Positions 29,898 to 42,638 of a DNA stretch of 64,000 bases are shown here, in pieces. Numbering within the stretch: position 1 is the stretch's first letter; the number at the start of each line of letters is the position of its first letter. The stretch spans positions 3,171,410 through 3,235,409 of the forward strand of contig OZ024791.1 of assembly GCA_964017065.1 (NCBI GenBank). The letters are read 5' to 3'. The notes below the pieces were generated by a model. It did no database searches, was not told the origin of the DNA, and saw only the letters and a list, made by a program, of their open reading frames with translations. The DNA comes from Haliclona indistincta. Taxonomy: Eukaryota; Porifera; Demospongiae; Haplosclerida; Chalinidae. The translations under genes were made by a program, and so were the position numbers.

Positions 29898-32028
29898 TGT
29901 GACCAGATTTTGGAAAACCGGGAATATCGCACAGATATTCGTTTTGAGTTACAAGCGACTTTAGGTAGAAAATGATCGCCGACGCGATCTCGGTTTTTTG
30001 CGCTAGCTATAAAGCACTATCCTTTAGCTACAGTTTGGTACTAGCGCCAATCTTCTGAGCGCTATGGTTGCAAAGTTACGAGCGTTTGTTTGTAGGTAAC
30101 TGAATTCAGCCATAATACGTGATACGGAGCTAATAATTGCGTTGCTATGGCAATTATTTGACGCGCGCGTACACTGCTGCACAAAGAAGGACGAGTTGCC
30201 TCCACGTTCAACGCTCTAGCTCAAGATAGCTTCGATGGAGCAACTGCAGCTAGCCTCTGATGACTGCTTGCTGCAGTTGCTGATGACTGCTTTAGTGATT
30301 TGTCTGAATAATTTGTCTGGTATGTGATGAATAACAGTATTAGCACATGAATAATGTCGTGCTATCACAGCTGCTATGATTTAGAAAGTGATTATAATGG
30401 CTCTTCACAAGATAGGGCTTCAATGTAATACCAAGAGCATACACACACTGCTACTGCTAGCTATGCAGCTCCTCCTGGTGCCTACAAATCTTGCTGTTGT
30501 ACCAAGATCACTGCCATCTAGTCGAGGGAACAGAGGGTATATCGTGCAGTTTGCTAGGTACTCAGATTGGTACTACGGCGAAGGCGGCAAGTGTGAGCTT
30601 GGTCCTAAGAAGACTTCATGGTCCTAGTTTCCACAGTACTACAGAGAGATGAGAGGATATTGTTATGAGCTGAACAGAGAAGAGTAAGATGTACTACTAA
30701 TGGGAAAGATCTACATAATCTTCATAGAAAACCGTACTTACAAACTCAACAGTTCACTCAAGCAAGCAATAGGTAAGTTGTGATAATGTGTGTGTGTGTG
30801 TGTGAATTAAGATTGTTGTGATAGTTGCGTGTGTGTGTGTGTGTGATAGTGTGTGGTGCCTACCTTTGATATTATTTTCTATTACTTGCTACAGGTTGAA
30901 GTCACATTGTAGACATGAGAGAAAGACAGCTACAAGCGATTGGTCACACAGAAATTGATGTGTTCTAATTATTGCTCATCAAGAAATGATTTCCCATAAT
31001 TCTTGCTCACTTTAAAGGCGTATCCGCACTACAAAGCGGTTTCAATTCGCATTGGCTCTGATTTAGATCAAACTGATTCAAGCCACATCGAGCACGTCCG
31101 CACTAGAACAAGATCAAGCAGAATCGAGCCAGTTGCTGGCGTCGATCACGTCATGTGACGTAAGCGACAGTTTGCTGAAAGCTAAAGAAACTAGCCTAGT
31201 CACGTACCAGCGCAAGCCTGATGTGTCCTACGCCTTGTTTTACTTCCAGCGCACACTAGGCGGTCTTAGTCAGCGCTCAAGTTAGCTGTCTTCACAAAGC
31301 ACGCCACGTGATTGAGGCCACACCCAGACTCAATTCAGTTACGATCGACTTGAAACCACATATGAAAGTGGATTGGGACAAATACGCATTGAATCTGGAT
31401 CTAATCCGGTTCGAGAATTTACGGATAGTGCGGACGAAGCCAAACCGCATTGAATGCGGTTTCAATGCGCATTAGAACGCCAGTGCGGAGACGCCTTAAG
31501 ATCATGATTAGTCAAATACAAAGTAGAAGGATTGAAAATAATGCTGTGTTAAAGAAATGTAACATTATAGTCGATAGAATACACTTATCAGACAGATTGT
31601 ACTTACCAGCATGGCTCAATCACATCAGTTTAGTTATCCAAGCCTTCTCCATAGCTAAAACCAGGTAAGAACAATTTCTCAACACTCGTGAAAGGCTGCT
31701 CAACACTCAGAAGAGACGTCACAGGCCTTGATAGCAAGAGAAAGAGAAGCCAGCTAGTTCAACCGGGAAATCATTAGCGCCATGTGCTCGTGCACGGAAG
31801 AATGCGGACACGCCCACGCGTAAATGATTTACAAGTTTACACGCGATTATCTTGAAAAAATGTTTTGCTAAAACAGCGCGCGTTTTAGTTTATATCTTAG
31901 CGACGGAATGCACGATCTCGGCGCTTCAAACGTTACTATGACCAGCGAAGACAGGGCTATTGCCAGGTACCAATAACTCCATTTTCGAAATCTGCGCGAT
32001 ATTCCCAGTTCTCCAAAATCGGGTCACA
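29898..32028. mobile_element. TGTGACC-family element 1 (non-autonomous)
   Basis: Starts TGTGACCAGATTTTGG and ends CCAAAATCGGGTCACA, an inverted pair of about 40 bp. The interior is nearly identical to 48336-49962 except for a 481-bp MITE at 31016. It keeps relics of the first exons and of the Cys block (GGKCELGPKKTSW) of the gene in 42421-46263 but lacks the rest. A 79-codon frame at 30388-30627 is such a relic. (TG)n microsatellite at 30788-30845. Confidence 0.85.
31013..31499. mobile_element. Harbinger-like MITE with TAA duplication
   Basis: The element is 31016-31496. Ends AGGCGTATCCGCACT and AGTGCGGAGACGCCT, flanked by TAA (31013-31015 and 31497-31499). The paralogous element at about 49431-49440 has the uninterrupted site CTTTAAGATC, proving insertion and giving the duplication. 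Internal repeats of GCGGTTTCAATKCGCATT. Non-coding. Confidence 0.88.
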
Positions 32029-32607
32029 TTTTTTCCAATAATACACAAGGAACCACATACATAAAAAATATTGTAATAAAAGATAATGGTAAAAAAAAAT
32101 TAATTAAAAAAGTTAAATAAAAAACATTGTTCCAATGACGCCTGGGAACAATGCTTTTTAATTAAATTTTTTTACCATTATTTTATTAGTATTATATTTT
32201 TTATGTAGGTGGTTCCTTGTGTACTATTGAAATAAAAATATAATAATAATAAAATAATGGTAAAAAAAAAAAAATTTAATTAAAGACAATGTTCCCATTA
32301 CACTTGGAAACCATGGTTTTTATTTAATTGTTTTTTACCATTATTTTATTATTATCATATTTTTTATGTATGTGGTTCCTTGTGTGTTATTGAAAAAATA
32401 TATAATAATGATAAAATAATGGTAAAATAAATTAAAAAAAAATTCAATATAAAATATTGTCCCCATGACGCCTCGGAAAACTGTTTTTTATTTTTTTTTA
32501 ATTAATTTTTTTACCATTATTTTATTATTATTATATTTTTTATGCATGTGGTTCCTTGTGTACTATAGAAAAAAATATATAATAATAATAAAATAATGGT
32601 AAAAAAA
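32029..32607. repeat. AT-rich dyad array, block 2
   Basis: Continues the A/B modules; cores GTTCCAATGACGCCTGGG and ATGTAGGTGGTTCCTTG among others. Confidence 0.88.
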
Positions 32608-33254
32608 TTAACACTTTGCACGCGAGAAGCCAATAAAATGGCTCAAATTAATTATTGACCCCTCCTCGTGTAGCGCGAGAAGCCATTATAATGGCACAGC
32701 TGCGCATCTTCCCAGATCGCAACTTTATTCAACGTTGTTTTCCTTTCTGTATTATAATAACAGTTGCTAAGCATAAGGTCTTCAACATGAGTTAGCTTGA
32801 TTGCAAAAGCAGCGCCTGGGGAATGAACAAGACAAGATAGTAACAGCTGCATGTTGAACACCAGGCGCTGTCAAGCTTCACACAACCAACGCTAGAGTAG
32901 CAGCTGTTAGTTACTGTGTCTGGGATGGCTTGTGGTGTTTACTCTTGTAATATCTAACATGTTTAGCCTGTAAACATAACAAAACCATCACTAAAGCTGT
33001 GACTGTAACACGAACACATAGCTCACCTAGTGATCGCGAACAGGGCTCTGCAAGTAAGATAACAGCCCTTAGCTAGGCTTCAACAAGGTGCCCAATGGTT
33101 GTTACGATCCGTTGGTAGCAGTTTCCAACTAATACACAAGCTACACAAAACAGCCCTTGACAACCTCTCCAACAAAAAACGCCACTTTGACCAACAAAAA
33201 TTTCGTGTTGTGGGTGGAGTCACATACATAATTAATTCGCGTGCAAAGTGTTAA
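32608..33254. mobile_element. piggyBac-like element, copy 1
   Basis: The element is 32612-33250. TTAA flanks both sides, with TIRs CACTTTGCACGCGA (14 bp). TTAA targets and CxCTTTGC ends are piggyBac-like. 639 bp with no transposase. A minus-strand frame (32652-32861, 69 codons) containing FAIKLTHVEDL and TRRGQ is also present in copy 2. Confidence 0.78.
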
Positions 33255-34470
33255 CATAAAAAAATTAAATTAAAACAATGTTCCCATGACGCCTGGGAAC
33301 AATGTTTATTATTTAATTTTTTTACCATTATTTTATTATTATTTGTTTTTCAGTAGTACTCAAGGAACCACATACATAAACAATATAATAATAATAAAAT
33401 AATGATAAAAAAATTAAATAAAAAACATTGTTCCCAGGCATCTTGGGAACATTTTTTTTAATTTAATATTTTTATTGTAATTTTATTTACCATAATTTTA
33501 TTACTATTATATATTTTTTCAATAGTACAAAAGGAACCACATACATAAAAAATATAATAATAATAAAATAATGGTAAAAAAAAATTAAATAAAAAACATT
33601 GTTCGCATTCATCATGGGAAAAATGTTTTTTATTTTTATTTAATTCTTTTTAACATTGTTCTTTTATTACAATATTTTTTATGTATGTGGTTCCTTGTGT
33701 ATTATTGAAAAAATATATAAAAATAATAAAATAATGGTAAAAAAATTATATAAAAAAAATTAAACATTTTTCCCATGACGCCTAGGAACAATGTTTTTTA
33801 TTTAGTTTTTTATTTAATTTTTTTTACAATTATTTTATTATTATTATATATTTTATGTATGTGGTTCCTAGTGTATTAATGAAAAAAAAATAATAGTAAT
33901 AAATAAGGGTAAAAAAAAATTAAATAAAAAAATTAAATAAAAACCATTGTTCCCATGCCATAATCAATGCAAAGTGTGCGTTTCCGGGCACCCTGAAGCC
34001 ACAAATGTGCAAAAAATCTACGCCGCGCAGAGTGCCTTTCGCTCCCTACCTACGGGATTTAAACCTATGACGATCTTTGGTTACAGTAATGTTTTAGTTG
34101 AATAAGCGCGAGAAACAATTTTGGGTTTTTAGTTGAAAATTCCCATTCTACAATTTGGCTATAAGGGGTTAAAGGGTTATGGGCGTCATGAGAACGTTTA
34201 CTTTTCTAATTTTTTTTACCATTCTTTTATTATTATCACTTTTTTTTTCAATAAGACACAAAGAACCACATACATAATAAATATTATAATAAAATAATGG
34301 AAAAAGAAATTAAATAAAAAAATTAAATAAAAATCATTGTTCCCATGACGCCTGAGAACAATGTTTATTTAATTTTTTTTTACCATTATTTTATTGATAG
34401 TATTTTTTTTTCAATGATACACAAAAAACCGCATTTAATTATAAAAAATATAATAATAATGGTAAAAAGA
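33255..34470. repeat. AT-rich dyad array, block 3, with family-Q insertion
   Basis: A/B modules continue. At about 33950-34196 a 250-bp segment (CCATAATCAATGCAAAGTGT ... AAAGGGTTATGG) replaces the core of an A module. The same segment recurs at 38123-38433 (inverted), 41470-41670 and 47912-48117. Confidence 0.8.
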
Positions 34471-35115
34471 TTAACACTTTGCACGCGAATTAATTATTCA
34501 TGTGGCTCCACCCACAACGCGAAATTTGTGTTGGTCAAAATGGCGTTTTTTGTTGGAGGGGTTGTCAAGGGCTGTTTTGTGTAGCTTGGCGCTTGTTTAT
34601 TAGTTGGAAACTGCTACCAACGGGTCGTGGCAACCATTGGGCACCTTGTTGAAGCCTAGCTAACGGCTGTTTTCTGAATTGCAGAGCCCTGTTCGCGATC
34701 ACTAGGTGAGCAATGTGTTTGTGTTACAGACACAGCTTTAGCGATGGTTTTGTTGTGCTTACAGGCTAAACATGTTAGGTATTACAAGAGTAAACACTAC
34801 AAGCCATCCCAGACATAGTAACTAACAGCTGCTACTCTAGCGTTGGTTGTGTGAAGCTTGACAGCGCCTGGTGTTCAACATGCTATCTCGTCTGATTCAT
34901 TCTCCAAGCGCTACTTTTGCCATCAAGCTAACTCATGTTGAAGACCTTATTGTTAGCAACTATTATTATAATACAGAAAGTAAACCAACGTTCAATAAAG
35001 TTGTAATCTGGGAAGATGCGCAGCTGTGGCAATATAATGGCTACTCGCGCTACACGAGGCGGGGTCAATAATTAATTTGAGCCATTTTATTGGCTTCTCG
35101 CGTGCAAAGTGTTAA
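34471..35115. mobile_element. piggyBac-like element, copy 2 (inverted to copy 1)
   Basis: The element is 34475-35111, same TTAA flanks and TIRs as copy 1, opposite orientation. It retains the homologous frame on the plus strand (34871-35071, 66 codons, FAIKLTHVEDL ... YTRRGQ). Both copies sit just outside a ATGGTAAAAA arm end. Confidence 0.78.
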
Positions 35116-36607
35116 ACAAAAAACATTGTTCCCATTCCATAATCAATGCAAAGTGTGCGCATCAACGCATTAGTGTGCGAACAATGCTTTTTAATTAATT
35201 TTTTTTATTTAATGTTTTTACAATTATTTATTATTATTAAATTTTTTATGTATGTGGTTCCTAATGTATTATTGAAAAAATATATAATAATAATAAAATA
35301 ATGGTAAAAAAATTAAATAAAAAATTAATTTAAAAACAATGTTCCCATGATGCTGGGAACAATGTTTTTTATTTAATTTTATTTACCATTATTTTATTTT
35401 ATTTTTTTTTTCAGTAGTACACAAGGAAGCACATACATAAAAATAGAATTATAATAAAATAATGGTAAAAAAAATTAATCATTGTTCCCAGGAACAAAAA
35501 CGTTGTTCCCAGTAAAATCATTGTTCCCAGAACAATGTTTTTTATTTAATTTTTTTATTTAATTTTTTTTACCATTATTTTATTATTATTCTATTTTTTA
35601 TGTACGTGGTTCCGTGTGTACTATTCAAAAAAATATATTATAATAATAAAATAATGGTAAAAAAAATTAAAATAAAAAAATTAAATTAAGTACAATGTTC
35701 CCATGATGCCTGGGATTAATGTTTTTTATTTAATTTTATTTACCATTATTTTATTATTATTTATTTTTTTCAGTAGTACACAAGGAAGCACATACATAAA
35801 TAATAGAATTATAATAAAATAATGGTAAAAAAAAAAAATAAAAACCATTGTTCCCAGGCGTCATGGGAACATTGTACTTAATTTAATTTTTTTATTTTAA
35901 TTTTTTTTACCATTATTTTATTATAATTATTTTTTTTTTCAATAGTACACAAGGAACCTCATACATAAAAAATAGAATAATAACAAAAATAATGGAAAAA
36001 AAAATTAAATAAAAAAATTAAATAAAAAACGGTGTTCCCAGGCATCATGGGAACATTGTTCTTAATTTAATTTTTTTATTTTAATTTTTTTACCATTATT
36101 TTATTATTATTGTATACTTTTTCAATAGTACGCAAGGAACCACATACATAAAAAATAGAATAATAATAAAATAATGGTAAGAAAAATTAAATAAAAAATT
36201 GAATAAAAAGCATTGTTCCCAGGCATCATGGGAACATTGTTATTTTATTTAATTTTTTATTTAATTTTTTTTACAATTATTTTATTATTATTATATATTT
36301 TTTTCAGTAGTACGCAAGGAACCGCATACATAAAAAATAGAATAATAATAAAATTATATAAAAAAAATTAAATGAAAAAATTTAATAAAAAACGTTGTTC
36401 CCAGGCGTCAGGAAAACAATGTTTTTTAATTAATTTTTTTGCAATTATTTATTATCATTATATTTTTTATATATGTGGTTCCTAATGTATTATTGAAAAA
36501 ATATATAATAATAATGAAATAATAATAAAAAAATTAAATAAAAAATTTAATTAAGAACAATGTTACCATGACGCCTGGGAACGATGTTTTTTATTTAATT
36601 TTTTCAT
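35116..36607. repeat. AT-rich dyad array, block 4
   Basis: A/B modules with many reversed A cores (CCCAGGCRTCATGGG). At about 35130 a long-core A variant (CATAATCAATGCAAAGTGTG ... AGTGTGCGAACAATG) is present, also seen near 41070. Confidence 0.88.
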
Positions 36608-37642
36608 TTAAGGTGGGACCGGCCCCAAAAATCACCTCTTGTATTTCTTTCATTTTAGACTATATTGTTGAGTTTGTTAATAATAATGAGATCCTCAAGT
36701 AGAATTTAGGAAAACTGAATGGTTGCTGAGATATTTATGTGCAAAGATTGGTGTATTATTACACAAAGGAATGCAATTAATTAATATGAATGTATGATTT
36801 GACCACACAAATCACTTGTGCACACAATTCAAGGCTTCTGGCGACTTCTGTGAGCTAAAGCTAGCCTTGGGTTAGGCTTCTGCATCATAAGAGCTGGTTT
36901 AGAAGGATATGAAACATACTGTTTATCTATTCATTGTACTGTAATTGCATTCCAGACGGTGGGAGGAGCTAGCTGTGCAACCACAGCTGTGGTTTGTTAT
37001 CATAGCTGCTACAGGACTTGTAAAGTCCATGGCGCCGTCCAATGTACGATCTTGTACGTGGGGGAATGGCTATCAGCAGTGATCGTCTCCCAGCAAACAG
37101 CGCGCTTTCTAGCCTCTTTAAAGACCCGCGAAACGAAGACAACCGCGCACACTGTTTCTTAGCTGCTCCATAAGTCTCGAGTGTAACACTCATGGCGTCT
37201 CAGACTTGGCCAACACGAAGTCGATAAGTAAAGCTAAGTTTTCAGCCGAAGCCGCAGCTGTAACTGTATTGCTGGCTGAACCAGCTGTCGTTCTATAAAC
37301 TTTTGTTTTAGTGCGCTAAAATCCCAACGCAACTGTTTTACATTGCGGCTTCTGCTAGATCTCAAGCTCTTTTTGATCTGAATCGATGGCGAACTATAAA
37401 GAGAGGTGCCTGACTTTCTAGCAAGAAAAAAAGAGAAAATTAAAAAAAACAGTTGATCATTGCTAAGTGCTGTAGTGCCTCTTCTGCTGATCTGAATAAT
37501 TCTAAAATCAACTATTTCAGTGATCAATGCTTGAACAAAAGACTGAATTAATCTGATCTTAGTGCTTTCTTTAACTTTAAAGTTACAAAGAATTTTGTGA
37601 AAAATAAATATTTTCACACCTTTGGGGCCGGTCCCACCTTAA
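36608..37642. mobile_element. TTAA-flanked TIR element, 1.03 kb
   Basis: The element is 36612-37638. Perfect 18-bp ends GGTGGGACCGGCCCCAAA, TTAA on both sides (palindromic, so TA or TTAA duplication cannot be told apart). piggyBac or Kolobok type is possible. A 127-codon minus-strand frame (37234-37617) has no recognised domain. Confidence 0.75.
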
Positions 37643-39413
37643 TTTTTTACCATTATTTTATTATTATTCTATTTTATATGTATGTGGTTCCTTTGCATAC
37701 TACTGACAAAAATATATAATAATAATAAAATAATGGTAAAAAAATTTGAATAAAAAAATTAAATAAAAAACATTGTTCCCAGGCGTCATGAGAACATTGT
37801 TTTTAGTTTATTTTTTAATATAATTTTTTTTACCATTATTTTATTATTATTATATTTCTTTTCAATAATACATCAGGAACCACATACATAAAAAATATAA
37901 TAGTAATAAAATAAGGGTAAAAAAATTAAATAAAAAACATTGTTCCCAGGCGTCATGGGAACAATGTTATTTATTTAATTTTTTCATTTAATTTTTTTTA
38001 CCTTTATTTCATTATAATATTTTTTATGTATGTGGTTCCTTGTGTCTTATTGAAAAAAAGTGATAATAATGAAAGAATGGTAAAAAATAAAATAAAAAAT
38101 TAGAAAAAAAAACCTTGTCATGACGCCCATAACCCTTTAACACCTAATGACGCCGTTTTGCGTCATAATTGGAACCACCCACATTGGACATCATAAATAT
38201 TGTGTAGTGTGCCTCAGAAAGCTCAAATATAGCCAAATTGTAGAATGGGAATTTTCCCCCAAAAAACCAAAATTGTTTCTCGCGCTTATTCAACTAAAAC
38301 ATCACTGTAACCGAAGATGAACATAGGTTTGCATCGCGTAGATAGAGAGCGAAAGGCACTCGGATCGGCGACGATTTTTTTTCACATTTGTGGCTTCAGG
38401 ATGCCCGGAAACGCACACTTTGCATTGATTATGGTATGGGAACAATGGTTTTTATTTAATTTTTTTATTTAATATTTTTACTATTATTTTATTATTATTA
38501 TATATTTTTTCAACAATGCACTAGGAACCACATACATAAAAAATATAATAATAAAATAATTGTAAAAAAAATAATATAAAAAAACTAAATAAAAAAGATT
38601 GTTCCTAAGCGTAATGGAATAAATGTTTTTTATTTGATTATGTTTATTTAATTTTTTTTACAATTATTTTATTATTATTATATATTTTTTCAATAATACA
38701 CTAGGAACCACATACATAAAAAATATTGTAATAAAAAATGATGCTAAAAAAAATTAAATAAAGCAGTTTTATTAAAAACATTGTTACCATGACGCCTGGG
38801 AACAACGATTTTTATTTGATTTTTTTACCCTTATTTTATTATTATTATTTATTTTTTAAATAATACACAAGGAACTACATTCATAAAAAATATTGTAACA
38901 AAAAAATAATGGTAAAAAAATTAAATAAAGCAATTAAATATAAAACATTGTTCCCATGACGCCAGGGAACAATGTTTTTTATTTAATTTTTTTACCCTTA
39001 TTTTATTACTATTATATTTTTTATGTATGTGGTACCTTATGTAGTATTGAAAAAATATATAATAATAATAATTAATAATGGTAAAAAAAATTAAATTAAA
39101 AAATTTAATTAAAAACAATGTTCTCATGACGCCTGGGAACAATGTTTTTTATTTAATTTTTTTATTTAATTTTTTTTACCATTATTTTACTATTATAATA
39201 TGTTTTTTTCAATAGTACGCAAGGAACCACATACATAAAAAATAGAATAATAATAAAATAATGGTAAAAAAAATTAAATAAAAAAATTAAATGAAAATCA
39301 TTGTTCCCATGACGCCTGGGAACAATGTTTATTTAATTTTTTTACCATTATTTTATTTTTTTTTCAGTAGTACACAAGGAAGCACATACATAAAAAATAT
39401 AATAATAATAAAA
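37643..39413. repeat. AT-rich dyad array, block 5
   Basis: A/B modules; includes an inverted family-Q segment at about 38123-38433, longer than the others, with a CGCCGTTTTGCGTCA stretch. Confidence 0.85.
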
Positions 39414-41035
39414 TGTGACCCGATTTTGGAAAACCCGGAATGTCGCGCAAATTTCGAAAATTGAGTTATTGGTACCTGGCAATAGCCCTGTCTTCGCCGG
39501 TCGTAGTAACGTTTGAATCGCTGAGATCGTGCATTCCGTCGCTAAGATATAAACTAAAACGCGCGCTGTTTTAGCAAAACATTGTTTCAAGATAATCGCG
39601 TGTAAACTTGTAAATAATTTACGCGTGGGCGTGTCCGCATTCTTCCGTGCACGAGCACATGGCGCTAATGGTTTCCCGGTTGAACTAGCTCACTTCTCTT
39701 TCTCTTGCTAACAAGGCCTGTTACGTCTCTTCTGAGTGTTGAGAAGCCTTTCTTGAGTGTTGAGAAGTTGTTCTTACCTGGTTTTAGCTATGGAGAAGGC
39801 CTGGATTACTAAACTGATGTGTGTGAGCCATGCTGGTAAGTACAATCTGTCTGATAAGTGTATTCTATCGACTATAATGTTAGATTTCTTTAACACAGCA
39901 TTGTTTTTAAGCCTTCTACTTTGTATTTGACTAATTATGATCCTAAAGTGAGCAAGAATTATGGGAAATCATATGATGAGCAGTAATTAGAACAGTTCCA
40001 TTGCTGTGTGACCAATCGCTTGATGCTGTCTCTCTCTCATGTTTATCAACCTGTAACAAAGAATAGGAAATGATATCAAAGCTAGGTACCACACACTATC
40101 ACACACACACACACACTATCACACAGACACACACACATTATCACACAGAAACACACAACTATCACAACAATCTTCACACACACATACGTTTCACAACTTA
40201 CCTATTGCTTGCTTGAGTGAGATTGAGTACTGATGCTCTTGTTAGTATGGTTTTCTATGAAGATCTTTCCCATTAGTAGTTCTTTCTCTTCTCTGTTCAT
40301 CTCATGACAATATCCTCTCATCTCTCTATAGTACTCTGGAAACTAGGACCATGAAGTCTTCTTAGGACCAAGCTCACACTTGCTGCCTTCTCTGTATAGT
40401 ACCGGCCGGAGCAAACGGCATGATAATTATACCCTCTGTTCCCTCACTAGATCTGGGTACAGCAGCAAGATTGGTTGTCACCAGAAGGAGCTGGATAGCT
40501 AGCAGTAGCAGTGTGTGTATTACATTGAAGCCTTATCTTGTCAAGAGCCACTATAATCGCTTTCTAAACATAGCAGTTGTGAAAGCAATACATTATTCAT
40601 GTGCTAATACTGTTATTCATCACATACCAGACGAATTCTTCAGACAAATCACGAGAGCAGTCATCAGAGACGCCCCGGAGGCTATCTGCAGTTGCTTCAT
40701 CGAAGCTATCTTGAGCTAGGGCGTTGAACGTGGAGGCAACTCGTCCTTCTTTGTGCAGCAGTGTTCGCGCGCGTCAAATAGTTGCTATAGCAACGCAATT
40801 ATTAGCTCCGTATCACGCATTATGGCTGAATTCAGCTACCTACAAACAAACGTTCGTAACTTTGCAACCATAGCGCTCAGAAGATTGGCGCTAGTAACAA
40901 ACTGTAGCTAAAGGATAGCGCTTTATAGCTAGCGCAAAAAACCGAGATCGCGTATGCGATCATACTCTACCTAGAGTTGCTTATAACTCAAAACGAATAT
41001 CTGCGCGACATTCCGGGTTTTCCAAAATCGGGTCA
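39414..41035. mobile_element. TGTGACC-family element 2 (non-autonomous, inverted)
   Basis: Starts TGTGACCCGATTTTGG and ends CCAAAATCGGGTCA. It is reverse-oriented relative to the copies at 29898, 42421 and 48336. It lacks the transposase exons. An (AC)n microsatellite at about 40088-40150 corresponds to the (TG)n of the other copies. Its left junction is in the B-module arm, after AATAATAAAA. Confidence 0.85.
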
Positions 41036-42420
41036 TAAATAATGGTAAAAAAATTATACAAAAAACATTGTTCCCATACCATAATCAATGCAAAGTGTGC
41101 GCATCAACACACAAGTGTGCGAACAATGTTTTTTATTTAATTTTTTTATTTAATTTTTTTACAATTATTTATTATTATTAAATTTTTTTATGTATGTGGT
41201 TCCAAATGTATTATTGAAAAAATATATAATAATTATATAATGGTAAAAAAAATTAATTAAAAAATTAAATTAAAAACAATGTTCCCATGATGCCTGGGAA
41301 CGATGCTTTTATTTAATTTTTTTTAAATTTTTTTATTTTAATTTTTTTTACCATTATTTTATAATTGTTATATATTTTTTTCAATAGTACACAAGGAACC
41401 ACAAACATTAAAAATATAATAATAATAAAACAAGGGTAAAAAAATTAAATCAAAAAATTAAATAAAAACCATTGTTCACATACCCTAATCTATGCAAAGT
41501 GTGCGTTTCCGGGCACAGTGAAGCCACAAATGTGCAAAAAAATCGCCGCGGCGCCGAGTGCCTTTCGCTCCCTACCTACGGGATGCAAACCTATGTCACT
41601 CTTCGGTTACAGTAATGAATAAGCGTGAGAAACAATTTTGGTTTTTTTAGGGAAAATTCCCATTCTACACTTTTATGTATGTGGTTCCTTGTGTGTTATT
41701 GAAAACAAAATTTTTTTTATTTTAATTTTTTTTACCATTATTTTATTATTATTATGTTTTTTTCAATATTACACAAGAAACCACACACATAAAAAATATA
41801 ATAATAATAAAAATTAATAATGGTAAAAAAAATTAAATAAAAAAAATTGTTCCCAGGCTTCATGGGAACATTGTTTTTAATTTAATTTTTTTATTTTAAT
41901 TTTTCTTTCCATTATTTTATTATTATTATGTGTTTTTCAATAGTACACTAGGAACCACATATATAAAAATATAATCATAAAATAATGGTAAGAAAATGAA
42001 ATAAAAAACATTGTTCCCAGGCGTCATGGGAACATTGTTTTGAATTTAATTTTTTTATTTTAATTTTTTTTACCATTATTTTATTATTATTATATATTTT
42101 TTTCAATTATACACAAGGAACCACATACATAAAAAATATAATAATAATAAAATAATGGTATACAATATATATGAAAAACATTGTTCCCAGGCATCATGGG
42201 AACATTGATTTTAATTTAATTTTTTATTTTAATTTTTTTTACCATTATTTTATTATTATTATATATTTTTTTCAATAGTACACAAGGAACCACATATATA
42301 AAAAATATAATAATAATAAAATAATGGTAAAAAAAATTAAATAAAAAACATTGTTCCCAGGCATCATGGGAACATTGATTTTAATTTAATTTTTTATTTT
42401 AATTTTTTTTACCATTATTT
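41036..42420. repeat. AT-rich dyad array, block 6
   Basis: A/B modules. The last three A modules (42010, 42180, 42350) are nearly identical and spaced about 170 bp, a local recent amplification. A family-Q segment lies at about 41470-41670. Confidence 0.88.
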
Positions 42421-42638
42421 CGTGCATACGATTTCGTTTTTTTTGCGCTAGCTATAAAGCGCTATCCTTTAGCTACAGTATGGTGCTAGCGCCAATCTTC
42501 TGAGCGCTATGGCTGCAAAGTTACGAGCGTTTGTTTGTAGGTAACTGGATGTAGCCATTATACGTGATACGGAGCTAATAATTTCGTTGCTATGGCGATT
42601 AATTTGACGCGCGCGAACACGGCTGCACGAAGAACACT

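Noticed and set aside
30388..30627. 79-codon frame in element 1 (and 48814-49053 in element 4) as an independent gene
   Set aside because: It is colinear with exons 2-5 and their introns in the 42639-45278 gene; a relic of the deleted transposase.
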